Made by a program: the position numbers and the translations under genes. Below are positions 26,385 to 34,016 of a stretch of DNA of 46,481 bases, one piece after another. The notes under the pieces were generated by a model. It ran no database searches. It was not told the origin of the DNA and was given only the letters and a program-made list of their open reading frames with translations. How positions within the stretch are numbered: the first letter of the stretch is position 1; each line of letters begins with the position of its first letter. The stretch is from Steroidobacteraceae bacterium (GTDB lineage Bacteria; Pseudomonadota; Gammaproteobacteria; Steroidobacterales; Steroidobacteraceae), in NCBI GenBank assembly GCA_029266835.1, contig JAQSWD010000008.1, positions 1 to 46,481 of the forward strand, read 5' to 3'.

Positions 26385-27044
26385 ATGAGCCTCGCCATGC
26401 TCACCTCGCTGCAGGAAGCACTGGCGGAAATCTACGATCTGCCGGCCACGCCGGATGTTCGCGAGTTCCTGCTCACCGACCGCGAGCACCTTGCCGCGAT
26501 TTCGTCCGCGCGCCACTGCGACGAGCAGCTGCTGCTGGCCGAGGAGGGCGACACGCTCGCGATGTCGCTTTATATCGACCAGAAGGTGCTGAGTCGTCTC
26601 GCCGGCCAGGACCCCCTGGCGGCGCTGACGCATGAAAATCTGGCCGACTACCTGACGGCCGCGGAGGGCGTGAGCCATTTCGTTTACGTGGCCTGGAACA
26701 CCGGCTTCGACAAGCCGGTGACGCTGCTCGAGCTGGAGCTGCAGGCCGAAGTCGACAAGTACGTGCTCGGCGCATGGCTGCTCAGCGCGCAGAACGGCGG
26801 GAGATTTCCCCGCGAATTGCACCGTGTTTTGTTCGAGCGCACGCGCATCGACCCGGTGGCGGCGGCCGGACGCGAGGGTCTTTACTGCATGGCTTCGCGC
26901 TACGCCGCAAGGTTCTGCTCGCGCATGGCGGCGCTACTGGAACGCAGGCGGCTTGGCGCCATGCGCGAGGCGCTGACGGAGCTGCGCCGGTTCTATCGTT
27001 GGGGCGGCGCGCGCAAGCGCGCGCACATCGAAAGATTCGCCTGA
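26385..27044 (+). CDS. Conserved protein of unknown function, partner of the preceding gene
   Basis: A 219-residue soluble protein without signal peptide or obvious catalytic motif. TPDVREFLLTDREHL, SLYIDQKVLSRLAG and AEGVSHFVYVAWNTGFDKPVTLLELELQAEVDKYVL are the most distinctive stretches, and the C-terminal part is very Arg-rich (RFCSRMAALLERRRLGAMREAL). It may be helical throughout and might bind RNA or another acidic partner, but this is a guess. It follows the previous unknown gene by 13 bases and ends in a hairpin shared with the convergent gene. Confidence 0.75.
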   Translation: MSLAMLTSLQEALAEIYDLPATPDVREFLLTDREHLAAISSARHCDEQLLLAEEGDTLAMSLYIDQKVLSRLAGQDPLAALTHENLADYLTAAEGVSHFVYVAWNTGFDKPVTLLELELQAEVDKYVLGAWLLSAQNGGRFPRELHRVLFERTRIDPVAAAGREGLYCMASRYAARFCSRMAALLERRRLGAMREALTELRRFYRWGGARKRAHIERFA

Positions 27045-27053
27045 CGGCGAATC
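27034..27053. terminator. Shared hairpin between convergent genes
   Basis: GATTCGCC TGAC GGCGAATC is a perfect 8-base stem with a 4-base loop. The loop holds the plus-gene stop codon, and the minus-gene stop begins in the right arm, so both transcripts would form it at their ends. There is no T-run on either side. Confidence 0.5.
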
Positions 27054-27420
27054 AATCCACGTCGTGATCGTCCTGGGCCTTGCGGGCTTCCAGATCGCGC
27101 TTCATCTTGATCCACTCGCCCAGCTTGCGCAGGTCGCGCTTGCCGCCGACGGGCTTCTTCGCATCCTGAACATGAGCGCCGCCAACCCTCGCGTACGGAT
27201 CGAAGCCGCCCGAGCGCACGCGCTCCACGGTCAGCCTGGCATTCTCGCCGCGCGCCGGCGTGGCTTCGATGGTCAACGGCGCGCGTTCCAGCGGCTCCCC
27301 GGCGAAACCCACATCGATCCATTCGACTCGCGCATTACCACGCTCGTCGTGAACGATCTGAGACGCACGACGCCTGTTGGCGGCCGGCGACAAGGTCTTG
27401 TCTTTTGTATTGTCAGTCAC
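27052..27420 (-). CDS. Small hypothetical protein
   Basis: A 122-residue, highly charged protein that I do not assign to a family. It has ANRRRASQIVHDERGNARVEWIDVG, then GGFDPYARVGG and a Lys/Arg/Asp-rich tail (DLRKLGEWIKMKRDLEARKAQ). No signal peptide or membrane segment is seen, so it is cytoplasmic, perhaps a nucleic-acid-associated protein. The only plausible start is the GTG at 27420, which has no clear ribosome site. It converges with the preceding unknown gene over a shared hairpin. Confidence 0.6.
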   Translation of the reverse strand: MTDNTKDKTLSPAANRRRASQIVHDERGNARVEWIDVGFAGEPLERAPLTIEATPARGENARLTVERVRSGGFDPYARVGGAHVQDAKKPVGGKRDLRKLGEWIKMKRDLEARKAQDDHDVD

Positions 27421-27498
27421 GGCGCAAGTATGACTTAGACGCGATTCCTGAGGTTTGACATAGGCACCATTCTGCGGGGGCGCTGGTACGCGTTGTGA

Positions 27499-27531
27499 GC
27501 CGCTTCACGCAATTTTTTTTCGTGAAGCGGC
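27499..27531. repeat. Inverted repeat over the Nudix gene 3' end
   Basis: GCCGCTTCACG at 27499-27509 and its reverse complement at 27521-27531 flank an 11-base loop of mostly Ts (As in the mRNA). The right arm lies in the Nudix coding sequence and the left arm covers its stop codon. On the minus strand no U-tract follows the hairpin. Confidence 0.5.
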
Positions 27532-28029
27532 ACGCAAAATGCCGATGATGGTTTTCGCATCGGTGAACTCGCCGTTGAGCGCTTTCTCCACGGCCTCGTG
27601 CAAGGGCCACCATTCCACCTGGAAAACTTCGTCGGCCTCGGGCGTGCCCGTGGCCTTTTGTATCCCGGTTGCCAGGTAGAGGTGGATCACCTCAGTGAAG
27701 CACCCTGGAGAACTCAGGTAAGCCCCCAGAGACTCCCAATGCGTGGCTGATACCGAGGCTTCCTCGATGAGCTCGCGCCGCGCGGTAGCCTCGGGAGGCT
27801 CGTCCGGCTCGAGTTTCCCGGCCGGCAGTTCGTGGATGAAGCCACCCGCGGCGTGCCGGAACTGCCGAAGCAGGCAGACGCGGTCCTGGTCATCGAGGGC
27901 CACTACGGCCGCCCCGCCCGGGTGCCGCACGATTTCGAGCGGGATGCGCAAGCCCGTTGGCAGCTGCACCTCGTCCACGCTCACCTTGATGACCCGGCCC
28001 GAGAAGATTTCTTTTCTGTCGATCAGCAT
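27505..28029 (-). CDS. Nudix hydrolase, ADP-ribose pyrophosphatase-like
   Basis: A 174-residue enzyme that likely cleaves ADP-ribose or a related nucleoside diphosphate sugar to AMP and a sugar phosphate. The Nudix box runs over about residues 73-95: Gly, five residues, Glu, seven, then REL-I-EE. The usual Gly after EEx is Ser here (REUxEEAS), a mild deviation. The upstream ISLAND-like stretch FSGRVIKVSVDEV and PLEIVRHPGGAAVV is typical of the ADP-ribose group. I chose the ATG at 28029 because a GTG at 28071 adds only non-conserved residues. The final codons carry a run of eight As inside a strong inverted repeat. Confidence 0.88.
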   Translation of the reverse strand: MLIDRKEIFSGRVIKVSVDEVQLPTGLRIPLEIVRHPGGAAVVALDDQDRVCLLRQFRHAAGGFIHELPAGKLEPDEPPEATARRELIEEASVSATHWESLGAYLSSPGCFTEVIHLYLATGIQKATGTPEADEVFQVEWWPLHEAVEKALNGEFTDAKTIIGILRAASRKKIA

Positions 28030-28134
28030 CGCGCCAGTGTACCGGCCTGTACGGACGTGGCCGTCGCGCACATAATCCAGCCAACTGACGCCACGCCGGT
28101 TTTCGGTGCCATCCAGATCAAAAAGGCGTCACAT

Positions 28135-28178
28135 TCCCGAAGGATAGGGGCGTGACACGTGTCACGGGTCATTCGGGA
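28135..28178. promoter_or_regulatory. Nested dyad between the Nudix and helicase genes
   Basis: CGTGACACGTGTCACG at 28151-28166 is a perfect 16-base palindrome. TCCCGAA at 28135-28141 and TTCGGGA at 28172-28178 flank it nearly concentrically, with centres two bases apart. It lies in the divergent gap about 45 bases before the helicase start, a good place for a dimeric or tetrameric repressor. TATATT at 28207-28212 could be the helicase -10 element. Confidence 0.5.
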
Positions 28179-28221
28179 GCGTGAGTCAGCCCCCGTTGAC
28201 CTTTCGTATATTGTTTCATCC

Positions 28222-30318
28222 ATGTCCACGCCTTCCGCCCAACAACTAGGCAGTCTCAACGCTCCGCAGCGGCGGGCGGTGACCTACGGCGAAGCACTTC
28301 CCGGCGGGAAGGGTTTCCGTTCGGGTCCGCTGCTGATCGTCGCGGGCGCGGGCACGGGCAAGACCAACACGCTGGCGCATCGCGTGGCGCACCTGGCCAT
28401 GAGCGGCGTCGATCCGGCGCGCATCCTGATGCTCACTTTCACGCGCCGCGCCGCCATCGAGATGAAGCGGCGCGCGAATGAAATCATGCGCGATGCCTTC
28501 GACGACAAGCTGGGCGGCAAGGCCAGCGCGCTGTCGCAGCGGCTCATCTGGACAGGCACCTTCCATTCCATTGGTAACCGCCTGCTGCGGCACTACGCCA
28601 AGCACGTGGGACTGGATCCCGCATTCACCGTGATCGATCGCGGCGACGCCGCCGATCTGCTCGACACCGTCCGCACCGAGATGGGTTTTTCGGGCAAGGG
28701 CCAGCGCTTCCCGCGCAAGGACACCTGCCTGGGCATCTACTCGTACCGGGTCAACACGCAGAAGTCGCTCAAGGAGACGCTGGAAAGCCAGTACTCCTGG
28801 TGTGCGCACTTCGAGGAAGACATCGGCAAGCTGCTGCGGGGCTATGTCGAGCGCAAGTCACAATACCGTGTGCTCGATCTCGACGACCTGCTGCTGTACT
28901 GGCACGCGATGATGGGCGAAGAACGCATCGCCAAGTCCGTGGGTGCGCACTTCGATCACGTGCTGGTCGACGAGTACCAGGACACCAACAAGCTCCAGGG
29001 CGACATCCTCATGGCGCTGAAGCCGGACGGGCAGGGCGTGACGGTGGTGGGTGACGACGCCCAGGCCATCTACTCGTTCCGCGCCGCCGCCGTGGAGAAC
29101 ATCCTGGGCTTCCCCGATCGCTTCCGCCCCAAGGCCGAAGTGGTGACGCTGGCGCAGAACTTCCGTTCGAGCCAGAGCGTCCTGGATGCAGCCAACGCGC
29201 TCATGGCGGATGCGCCCCGGCAGTACCGCAAGCACCTGTTGTCCATGCGCGGCCAGGGGCCGCGTCCCAAGATGGTGACGGTGGAAGACCTGCCCACGCA
29301 GGCCGAACTCATCTGCACGCGGGTGCTGGCCGCGCGCGAGGCCGGCGTGGCGCTGCGTCGCCAGGCGGTGCTGTTCCGCACCGGCGCGCACAGCGACGTG
29401 CTGGAAGTCGAACTCACCAAGCGCAAAATTCCTTTCGTGAAGTACGGTGGCCTCAAGTTCCTCGAGGCCGCGCACGTCAAGGACCTGCTCGCCGTGCTGC
29501 GCTGGGCCGACAACCCGCGCAATCAGCTCGCGGCTTTCCGCGTCCTGCAGTTCATGCCGGGCATGGGCCCCGCGAATGCGAAGAAGGCGCTGGACCACTT
29601 CGTCGCCAACGATCACGCGTTCACGGCTTTCGACGCCTACGAGCCACCGAATGACGCGCGCATCGCGTGGAAGAAATTCGTCGACCTGTTCAAGGCGCTG
29701 GGCGAGCCCGACCGTCAGTGGGTCGGCCAGATCGGGCTGATCCGCGAGTGGTACAAGCCGCACATGGAACGCATGTACGAGCATGTGCACATGCGAATCG
29801 GCGACCTGGACCAGATCGAGCTGCTGTCATCGCAGTACCCGTCGCGCGAACGTTTCGTCACCGAACTCACGCTCGACCCGCCGAACGCCACCAGCGACCA
29901 GGCGGGCCCGGCGAATCACGACGAGGATTTCCTCGTGCTCTCCACGGTGCATTCCGCCAAGGGCATGGAGTGGGACCACGTCTACATCCTCAATGTGGTC
30001 GACGGCAGCTTCCCGAACGAATTCGCCACCGGCAAGGCCGAGCTCATCGAAGAAGAGCGCCGCCTTTTGTATGTGGCCATGACCCGCGCGCGCAACGAAC
30101 TCACCTGCGTGGTGCCGTTACGCTTCCAGATCACCAGCCAGCCCAAGACTTCGGATGGCCACGTGTACGGTGGCCGCAGCCGTTTCCTGACCGAGAAGGT
30201 CATGAAGTGCTTCGACGAGCAGACCTTCCAGGGCACCAGCACCGAAGTGAAGATCGAATCCGCGGCAGCCGACTCCGGCACCATCGACGTCGCGTCCCGC
30301 CTCAAACAGATGTGGTGA
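28222..30318 (+). CDS. UvrD/Rep-type ATP-dependent DNA helicase
   Basis: A 698-residue superfamily 1 helicase. Walker A is GAGTGKT (Lys47), motif II is VDEYQDT (Asp250-Glu251), followed by GDDAQAIYSFR, STVHSAKGMEWDHV (motif V) and RRLLYVAMTRARN (motif VI). It unwinds DNA 3' to 5' in replication restart or repair. The N-terminal extension to 28159 is open, but MSTPSAQQLGSLNAPQRRAV is the family-like start (ATG at 28222). Bulky insertions after motif III distinguish it from canonical Rep and UvrD, so I give no symbol. A solo repeat arm follows directly after its stop. Confidence 0.93.
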   Translation: MSTPSAQQLGSLNAPQRRAVTYGEALPGGKGFRSGPLLIVAGAGTGKTNTLAHRVAHLAMSGVDPARILMLTFTRRAAIEMKRRANEIMRDAFDDKLGGKASALSQRLIWTGTFHSIGNRLLRHYAKHVGLDPAFTVIDRGDAADLLDTVRTEMGFSGKGQRFPRKDTCLGIYSYRVNTQKSLKETLESQYSWCAHFEEDIGKLLRGYVERKSQYRVLDLDDLLLYWHAMMGEERIAKSVGAHFDHVLVDEYQDTNKLQGDILMALKPDGQGVTVVGDDAQAIYSFRAAAVENILGFPDRFRPKAEVVTLAQNFRSSQSVLDAANALMADAPRQYRKHLLSMRGQGPRPKMVTVEDLPTQAELICTRVLAAREAGVALRRQAVLFRTGAHSDVLEVELTKRKIPFVKYGGLKFLEAAHVKDLLAVLRWADNPRNQLAAFRVLQFMPGMGPANAKKALDHFVANDHAFTAFDAYEPPNDARIAWKKFVDLFKALGEPDRQWVGQIGLIREWYKPHMERMYEHVHMRIGDLDQIELLSSQYPSRERFVTELTLDPPNATSDQAGPANHDEDFLVLSTVHSAKGMEWDHVYILNVVDGSFPNEFATGKAELIEEERRLLYVAMTRARNELTCVVPLRFQITSQPKTSDGHVYGGRSRFLTEKVMKCFDEQTFQGTSTEVKIESAAADSGTIDVASRLKQMW

Positions 30319-30320
30319 AA

Positions 30321-30341
30321 ACGGGGTCACTCCCCATTTGC
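30321..30341 (+). repeat. Solo arm of a palindromic repeat family
   Basis: GGGGTCACTCCCCATTTGC at 30323-30341 sits three bases after the helicase stop. It differs at only two positions from the arm of the repeats found at 46123-46436 (GGGGTCATTCCTCATTTGC form). No partner arm is seen nearby. Confidence 0.5.
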
Positions 30342-30418
30342 TGAAAAAAGGCTCGGGCCTGAAACCCTGCACAGGATTGCGACCAAGCGAACGCCGCGCG
30401 AAATCCCTGGGTCTCGCG

Positions 30419-30442
30419 AAAAAACCCCGCGTGTGCGGGGTT
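30419..30442 (-). terminator. Intrinsic terminator of the RRM gene
   Basis: AACCCCGC at 30423-30430 pairs with GCGGGGTT at 30435-30442 across a GTGT loop. On the minus strand the stem is followed by Ts (the As at 30419-30424), giving a standard Rho-independent terminator about 25 bases after the RRM stop codon. Confidence 0.8.
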
Positions 30443-30467
30443 CGAAGGTTGCAGACGCTGTGAAGGT

Positions 30468-30752
30468 TCAGCGGCGGAACGGACCACCACCGCCCTGGCG
30501 CGGGCGCGGTGGACGTTCCTGGGCTTCATTGACTCGCAATGGACGGCCGTTCATTTGATAGCCGTTGAGACCCTGGATCGCGGCCTGTGCTTCGCCGGAC
30601 CCCATCTCCACGAAACCAAACCCACGGGGCTTGCCCGTTTCGCGGTCGTTGATGAGCTTTACGGAATCGACCTTGCCATGGCGCTCGAAAAGCACCTTGA
30701 TGTCTTGCTCGGTCGCGGAGAAGGGCAGATTGCCCACGTAGATAGTCGTCAT
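30468..30752 (-). CDS. Small RRM RNA-binding protein
   Basis: A 94-residue protein made of one RNA recognition motif and a short Arg/Gly/Pro tail (RPPRPRQGGGGPFRR). IYVGNLPF is RNP2 and GKPRGFGFVEM is RNP1, the aromatic residues that stack on RNA. Such proteins are often cold-induced RNA chaperones in bacteria. The ATG at 30752 matches the family start; a TTG at 30770 would add six residues. It has a 340-base non-coding region upstream and its own U-tract terminator, so it is probably a monocistronic unit. Confidence 0.92.
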   Translation of the reverse strand: MTTIYVGNLPFSATEQDIKVLFERHGKVDSVKLINDRETGKPRGFGFVEMGSGEAQAAIQGLNGYQMNGRPLRVNEAQERPPRPRQGGGGPFRR

Positions 30753-31092
30753 CCCAGACTTCTCGCTCAAAAAGCGGACAGCGGCAGGGACGCGGCCCCT
30801 GCATGACCGCGGTCTATTGAAAACAGGTCAAGGCTTCAAGGCACACGAATGGTTTTCGATTCAATGCGTAGCTCTTGCGGACCAGCGGCCTGCACCGTCG
30901 TTCGTGCCCCATCGGAAACATCGAACGCCGAAGATGCTACTCCTCGATTTGAGAAGCTGTAAACAACGGGCCGAGCGCACTGCGGCAGAACACGGCTTGC
31001 AGCAACAATTTCAGGGATTTTCAGCCAGTTACGCGCCTGGTGCGCCGCGGTTGTTAGCGCTCACTTGCGGGGCAAGCGAGCAATAAGTCGCA
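30753..31092 (-). other. Non-coding stretch before the RRM gene
   Basis: Between the start of the RRM gene and the end of speA I see no supported gene. GCAGGG at 30784-30789 pairs with CCCTGC at 30797-30802 in what would be the RRM leader RNA, about 30 bases from the start. TTGACC on the minus strand near 30830 has no good -10 partner. The speA hairpin occupies the far end. A long leader of a cold-shock-type mRNA is possible. Confidence 0.4.
31059..31081 (-). terminator. Hairpin after speA
   Basis: GCTCACTTGC at 31059-31068 pairs with GCAAGCGAGC at 31072-31081 across GGG with one A-C mismatch, about a dozen bases after the speA stop on the minus strand. No U-tract follows. Confidence 0.45.
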
Positions 31093-33117
31093 CTACTCTA
31101 GATAGGCGTAGCCGTTCAGCTCGCCTTCGTAGAAGCGCTTGATGCCCTGGGACTCGGCCACCGTCATGCGCCCCTCGCGCACCGCGCGTTCGCAATCGCG
31201 GGCCAGCGCCGGATGCAGCTCCGCCACGTCGTACTCCATGTACTCCAGCACCTTGTTGGCTGTGTCGCCCTTCACCACTTCCTCGATCCACCAGCCGCCG
31301 TCGTCGTGGAAACGCACGTGCACCACGTGCGTGTCGCCGAACAGGTTGTGCAGGTCGCCGAGCGTTTCCTGGTACGCGCCCACGAGGAAGGCGGCCAGGT
31401 AGTACTCGTCCTGGGCGGTGATGGCGTGCAGCTCCAGCGTCTTCTTGACGTCGCGCTGGCTGACGAAGCGGTCTATCTTCCCGTCCGAATCGCAGGTGAT
31501 GTCCGCGAGCACGCCCTTGCGGGTCGGACGTTCGCCGAGCCGGTGGATGGGCATGATGGGAAACAGCTGGTCGATGGCCCAACTGTCGGGCAGTGACTGG
31601 AACACCGAGAAGTTGCAGAAGTAGATGTCGGAAAGGATGGACTCGAGTTCCTCGAGCTCCTCCGGAACCTCGTCGAGCTTGCGCGTGAGGTCGCGCACCT
31701 TCGCGCAGGTGGCCCAGTACAGGCGTTCCGCGAGGCCGCGCTGCGCCAGCGTCAACAGGCCCAGGTTGAACATCTGCAGCACCTGGTCGCGCGCCGTCTG
31801 GGCATCGTGATAACACTCGACCACGCGCCGCTCGGTCACCGAACGAAAGGCATCGACGAGGTCGCGCACCGGCTGCGGCAGCGCCGGGTTTTCCTGGTCT
31901 TCCTTGCCCGTGACGCGGAACTGGTCGAGCGCCTGGCTGCCCAGCGTGTTGAAGATGAGCACGCTGTGGTGGGCGGCAATCGCGCGCCCCGACTCGCTGA
32001 CGATCATAGGGTGCGCGATCTTGCGCGTGTTGCACACGTTGGCGATGCGGTACACCACGTCGTTGGCGTACTCGTTCAGCGTGTAGTTCATCGACGAGGA
32101 GAAATTGGTGCCGCTGCCGTCATAGTCGACGCCCAGGCCGCCGCCCACGTCGATGTACTGCAGGCCGGCGCCTAACAATTTGAGCTCGGCGTAGACATGC
32201 GCCAGCTCGTTGATGGCGTCCTTCACGCGCCGGATGTCCTGCAGCTGACTGCCCGGGTGGCAATGCACCAGTTGCAGGCAGTCGAGCATGTCCTTGGCGC
32301 GCAGGATTTCCACGGCCTCGAGGATTTCCGTGATGAACAGGCCGAACTTGGACTTGTCGCCGGCGCTCTCGCGCCACTTGCCGGAGCCTTCGCTGGCCAG
32401 CTTCACGCGCACGCCGATTTTCGGCCGCACGTTGTACTTCTCGGCGATGCGCAGGATGGCCGGGAGCTCGCTGAAATTCTCGACCACCGGGATGATGGTG
32501 CGCCCCATCTTGGTCGCGATGATCACGGCCTCGAGGTAGCTGTCGTCCTTGAAGCCGTTGCAGACGATGAGCCGCTCGGGCGAGTCCGCCGTCATCGGCA
32601 TCACCGACAGCAGTTCGGGCTTGCTGCCCACTTCCAGGCCGAAGCCGAAAGGTTTGCCGTACCGGTACACCTCTTCGACCACCAGGCGCTGCTGATTCAC
32701 CTTGATCGGGAAAACCGCGGTGTACTTGTTCTGGTATTCGTTCTCGGCGATGGCCAGCGCGAACGCGTCATGCAGGTGTTTGAGACGGTGCGCGAGGATG
32801 TCGGAGAAACGCACCACCACGGGCGTGGTGAGCTCGCGCTCCTTCAGACCCTGCACCACTTCGAACAGGTCGATCTCGCGCGCCGAGTCCATGCCCGGCC
32901 GAACCACCAGGTGGCCCGCCGGGTTCACGCAGAAGTAACCCTTGCCCCAGGCGTTGACCTGGTAGAGCTCGGCGGAATCGTCCACCGACCAGGGGATGGG
33001 CCGGCGCGGTGCTTCCGTGCCGGTAATGGTGTCTTTGGGATCGGCTGCCACGATGGCGCGCACGATACCATTCCAGGCGCTGCGCGCCACTTCGGAAAAC
33101 GCCGCCGAAGCCGGCAT
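31093..33117 (-). CDS. speA: Biosynthetic arginine decarboxylase
   Basis: A 674-residue PLP enzyme converting arginine to agmatine, the first step of the agmatine route to putrescine. The PLP lysine is in VFPIKVNQQRLVVEEV. HCHPGSQLQDIRRVKDAI and YIDVGGGLGVDYDGS (the Gly-rich phosphate-binding loop) are diagnostic, and NFSVFQSLPDSWAIDQLFPIMPIHRL is near the end. Length is that of the family. The start at 33117 lies six bases after the sulfurtransferase stop on the same strand, so the two form an operon. Homospermidine synthase is 1.6 kb away on the opposite strand. Confidence 0.96.
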   Translation of the reverse strand: MPASAAFSEVARSAWNGIVRAIVAADPKDTITGTEAPRRPIPWSVDDSAELYQVNAWGKGYFCVNPAGHLVVRPGMDSAREIDLFEVVQGLKERELTTPVVVRFSDILAHRLKHLHDAFALAIAENEYQNKYTAVFPIKVNQQRLVVEEVYRYGKPFGFGLEVGSKPELLSVMPMTADSPERLIVCNGFKDDSYLEAVIIATKMGRTIIPVVENFSELPAILRIAEKYNVRPKIGVRVKLASEGSGKWRESAGDKSKFGLFITEILEAVEILRAKDMLDCLQLVHCHPGSQLQDIRRVKDAINELAHVYAELKLLGAGLQYIDVGGGLGVDYDGSGTNFSSSMNYTLNEYANDVVYRIANVCNTRKIAHPMIVSESGRAIAAHHSVLIFNTLGSQALDQFRVTGKEDQENPALPQPVRDLVDAFRSVTERRVVECYHDAQTARDQVLQMFNLGLLTLAQRGLAERLYWATCAKVRDLTRKLDEVPEELEELESILSDIYFCNFSVFQSLPDSWAIDQLFPIMPIHRLGERPTRKGVLADITCDSDGKIDRFVSQRDVKKTLELHAITAQDEYYLAAFLVGAYQETLGDLHNLFGDTHVVHVRFHDDGGWWIEEVVKGDTANKVLEYMEYDVAELHPALARDCERAVREGRMTVAESQGIKRFYEGELNGYAYLE

Positions 33118-33123
33118 CGTCCG

Positions 33124-33990
33124 TCAGTAAGCGCCGATTGCCGTTGCGCGTGAAGGATCGCGGATCCATTCGCTCCACGAGCCGGCGTACAAACGCGCGC
33201 CGGTGAGCCCGGCGTGTTCGAGCGCCAGCAGGTTGTGACAGGCGGTGACGCCCGAGCCGCACATCGCGATCACCGAACTCGCCGGCAGCGAGCCGAGAAT
33301 GGTTTGCCAACGCTGACGCAGTTCGGTGGCGGGCAGGAACCTGCCATCGACGCCGAGGTTCGCGGTGAAAGGATGATTGCGCGCGCCCGGCACGTGTCCC
33401 GCGACGGGATCGATGGTTTCGTTGCGGCCGGCAAATCGCTCGGCGCCGCGCGCGTCTACCAGCAGATTGCCGGGTTCGAGACGCAGCGCGTCGACGGCTT
33501 CGCTGGTGAGCCACGCATTCTCGTCCACCTTCGCCGGGAGTTCGCCGGGAGTGATTCGCGGTTCGGCCTGCGTCAACGGCAGTCCGGCCTGGCGCCAGGC
33601 GGCAATGCCACCATCGAGCACCGCGACGTGGCGCAACCCTATCCAGCGCGCCAGCCACCAGAGCCGAGAGGCATACGCGCCATTGCCCTGATCGTAGGCA
33701 ACTACCTGACACGGGCCATGACCATCCGCGCCGACACCGCGCGCCCCCAGCCGTCGCGCGAATTCCCCTGGATCGGGCAGCGGATGGCGGCCGCTTTGCG
33801 CGGTGATGGGCCCGGAAAGATCGCGATCCAGGTGCAGGTATTGCGCACCGGGAATGTGCGCGGCGGCGTATTCGCGTTCGCCCCAGCTGGTGTTGGCGAG
33901 TTCGAAACGGCAGTCGAACAACACGAGATCGCCGCGTTCGATATTCCGCGCGAGACTTGCGGTGTCGATCAAGGTGGTGAAATGCTCCAT
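33124..33990 (-). CDS. sseA: 3-mercaptopyruvate/thiosulfate sulfurtransferase
   Basis: A 288-residue tandem-rhodanese protein. Two rhodanese domains are seen: the N-terminal inactive one (LFDCRFELANTSWGEREYAAAHIPGAQYL) and the C-terminal active one, whose catalytic loop is Cys244 in CGSGVTACHNLLAL. The CGSGV loop is typical of 3-mercaptopyruvate sulfurtransferases, which pass sulfur to acceptors such as cyanide or thioredoxin. The ATG at 33990 is chosen; upstream codons lie over the divergent GST gene. speA follows after six bases. Only 26 bases separate its start from that of the divergent GST. Confidence 0.9.
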   Translation of the reverse strand: MEHFTTLIDTASLARNIERGDLVLFDCRFELANTSWGEREYAAAHIPGAQYLHLDRDLSGPITAQSGRHPLPDPGEFARRLGARGVGADGHGPCQVVAYDQGNGAYASRLWWLARWIGLRHVAVLDGGIAAWRQAGLPLTQAEPRITPGELPAKVDENAWLTSEAVDALRLEPGNLLVDARGAERFAGRNETIDPVAGHVPGARNHPFTANLGVDGRFLPATELRQRWQTILGSLPASSVIAMCGSGVTACHNLLALEHAGLTGARLYAGSWSEWIRDPSRATAIGAY

Positions 33991-33999
33991 GACGCATTT

Positions 34000-34005
34000 T
34001 ACAAT
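34000..34005 (+). promoter_or_regulatory. Possible -10 element for the GST gene
   Basis: TACAAT lies 11 bases before the GST start in the 26-base divergent gap. If real, the transcript leader would be only about five bases. No good -35 was found. Confidence 0.3.
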
Positions 34006-34016
34006 CAAGGGCAACG

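Noticed and set aside
27499..27531. Inverted repeat at the Nudix end as an intrinsic terminator
   Set aside because: The T-rich part is in the loop, and no U-tract follows the stem on the transcribed strand.
30817..31086. 89-codon frame in the gap between the RRM gene and speA
   Set aside because: TTG start, no ribosome site, low-complexity composition and no family resemblance; treated as non-coding.
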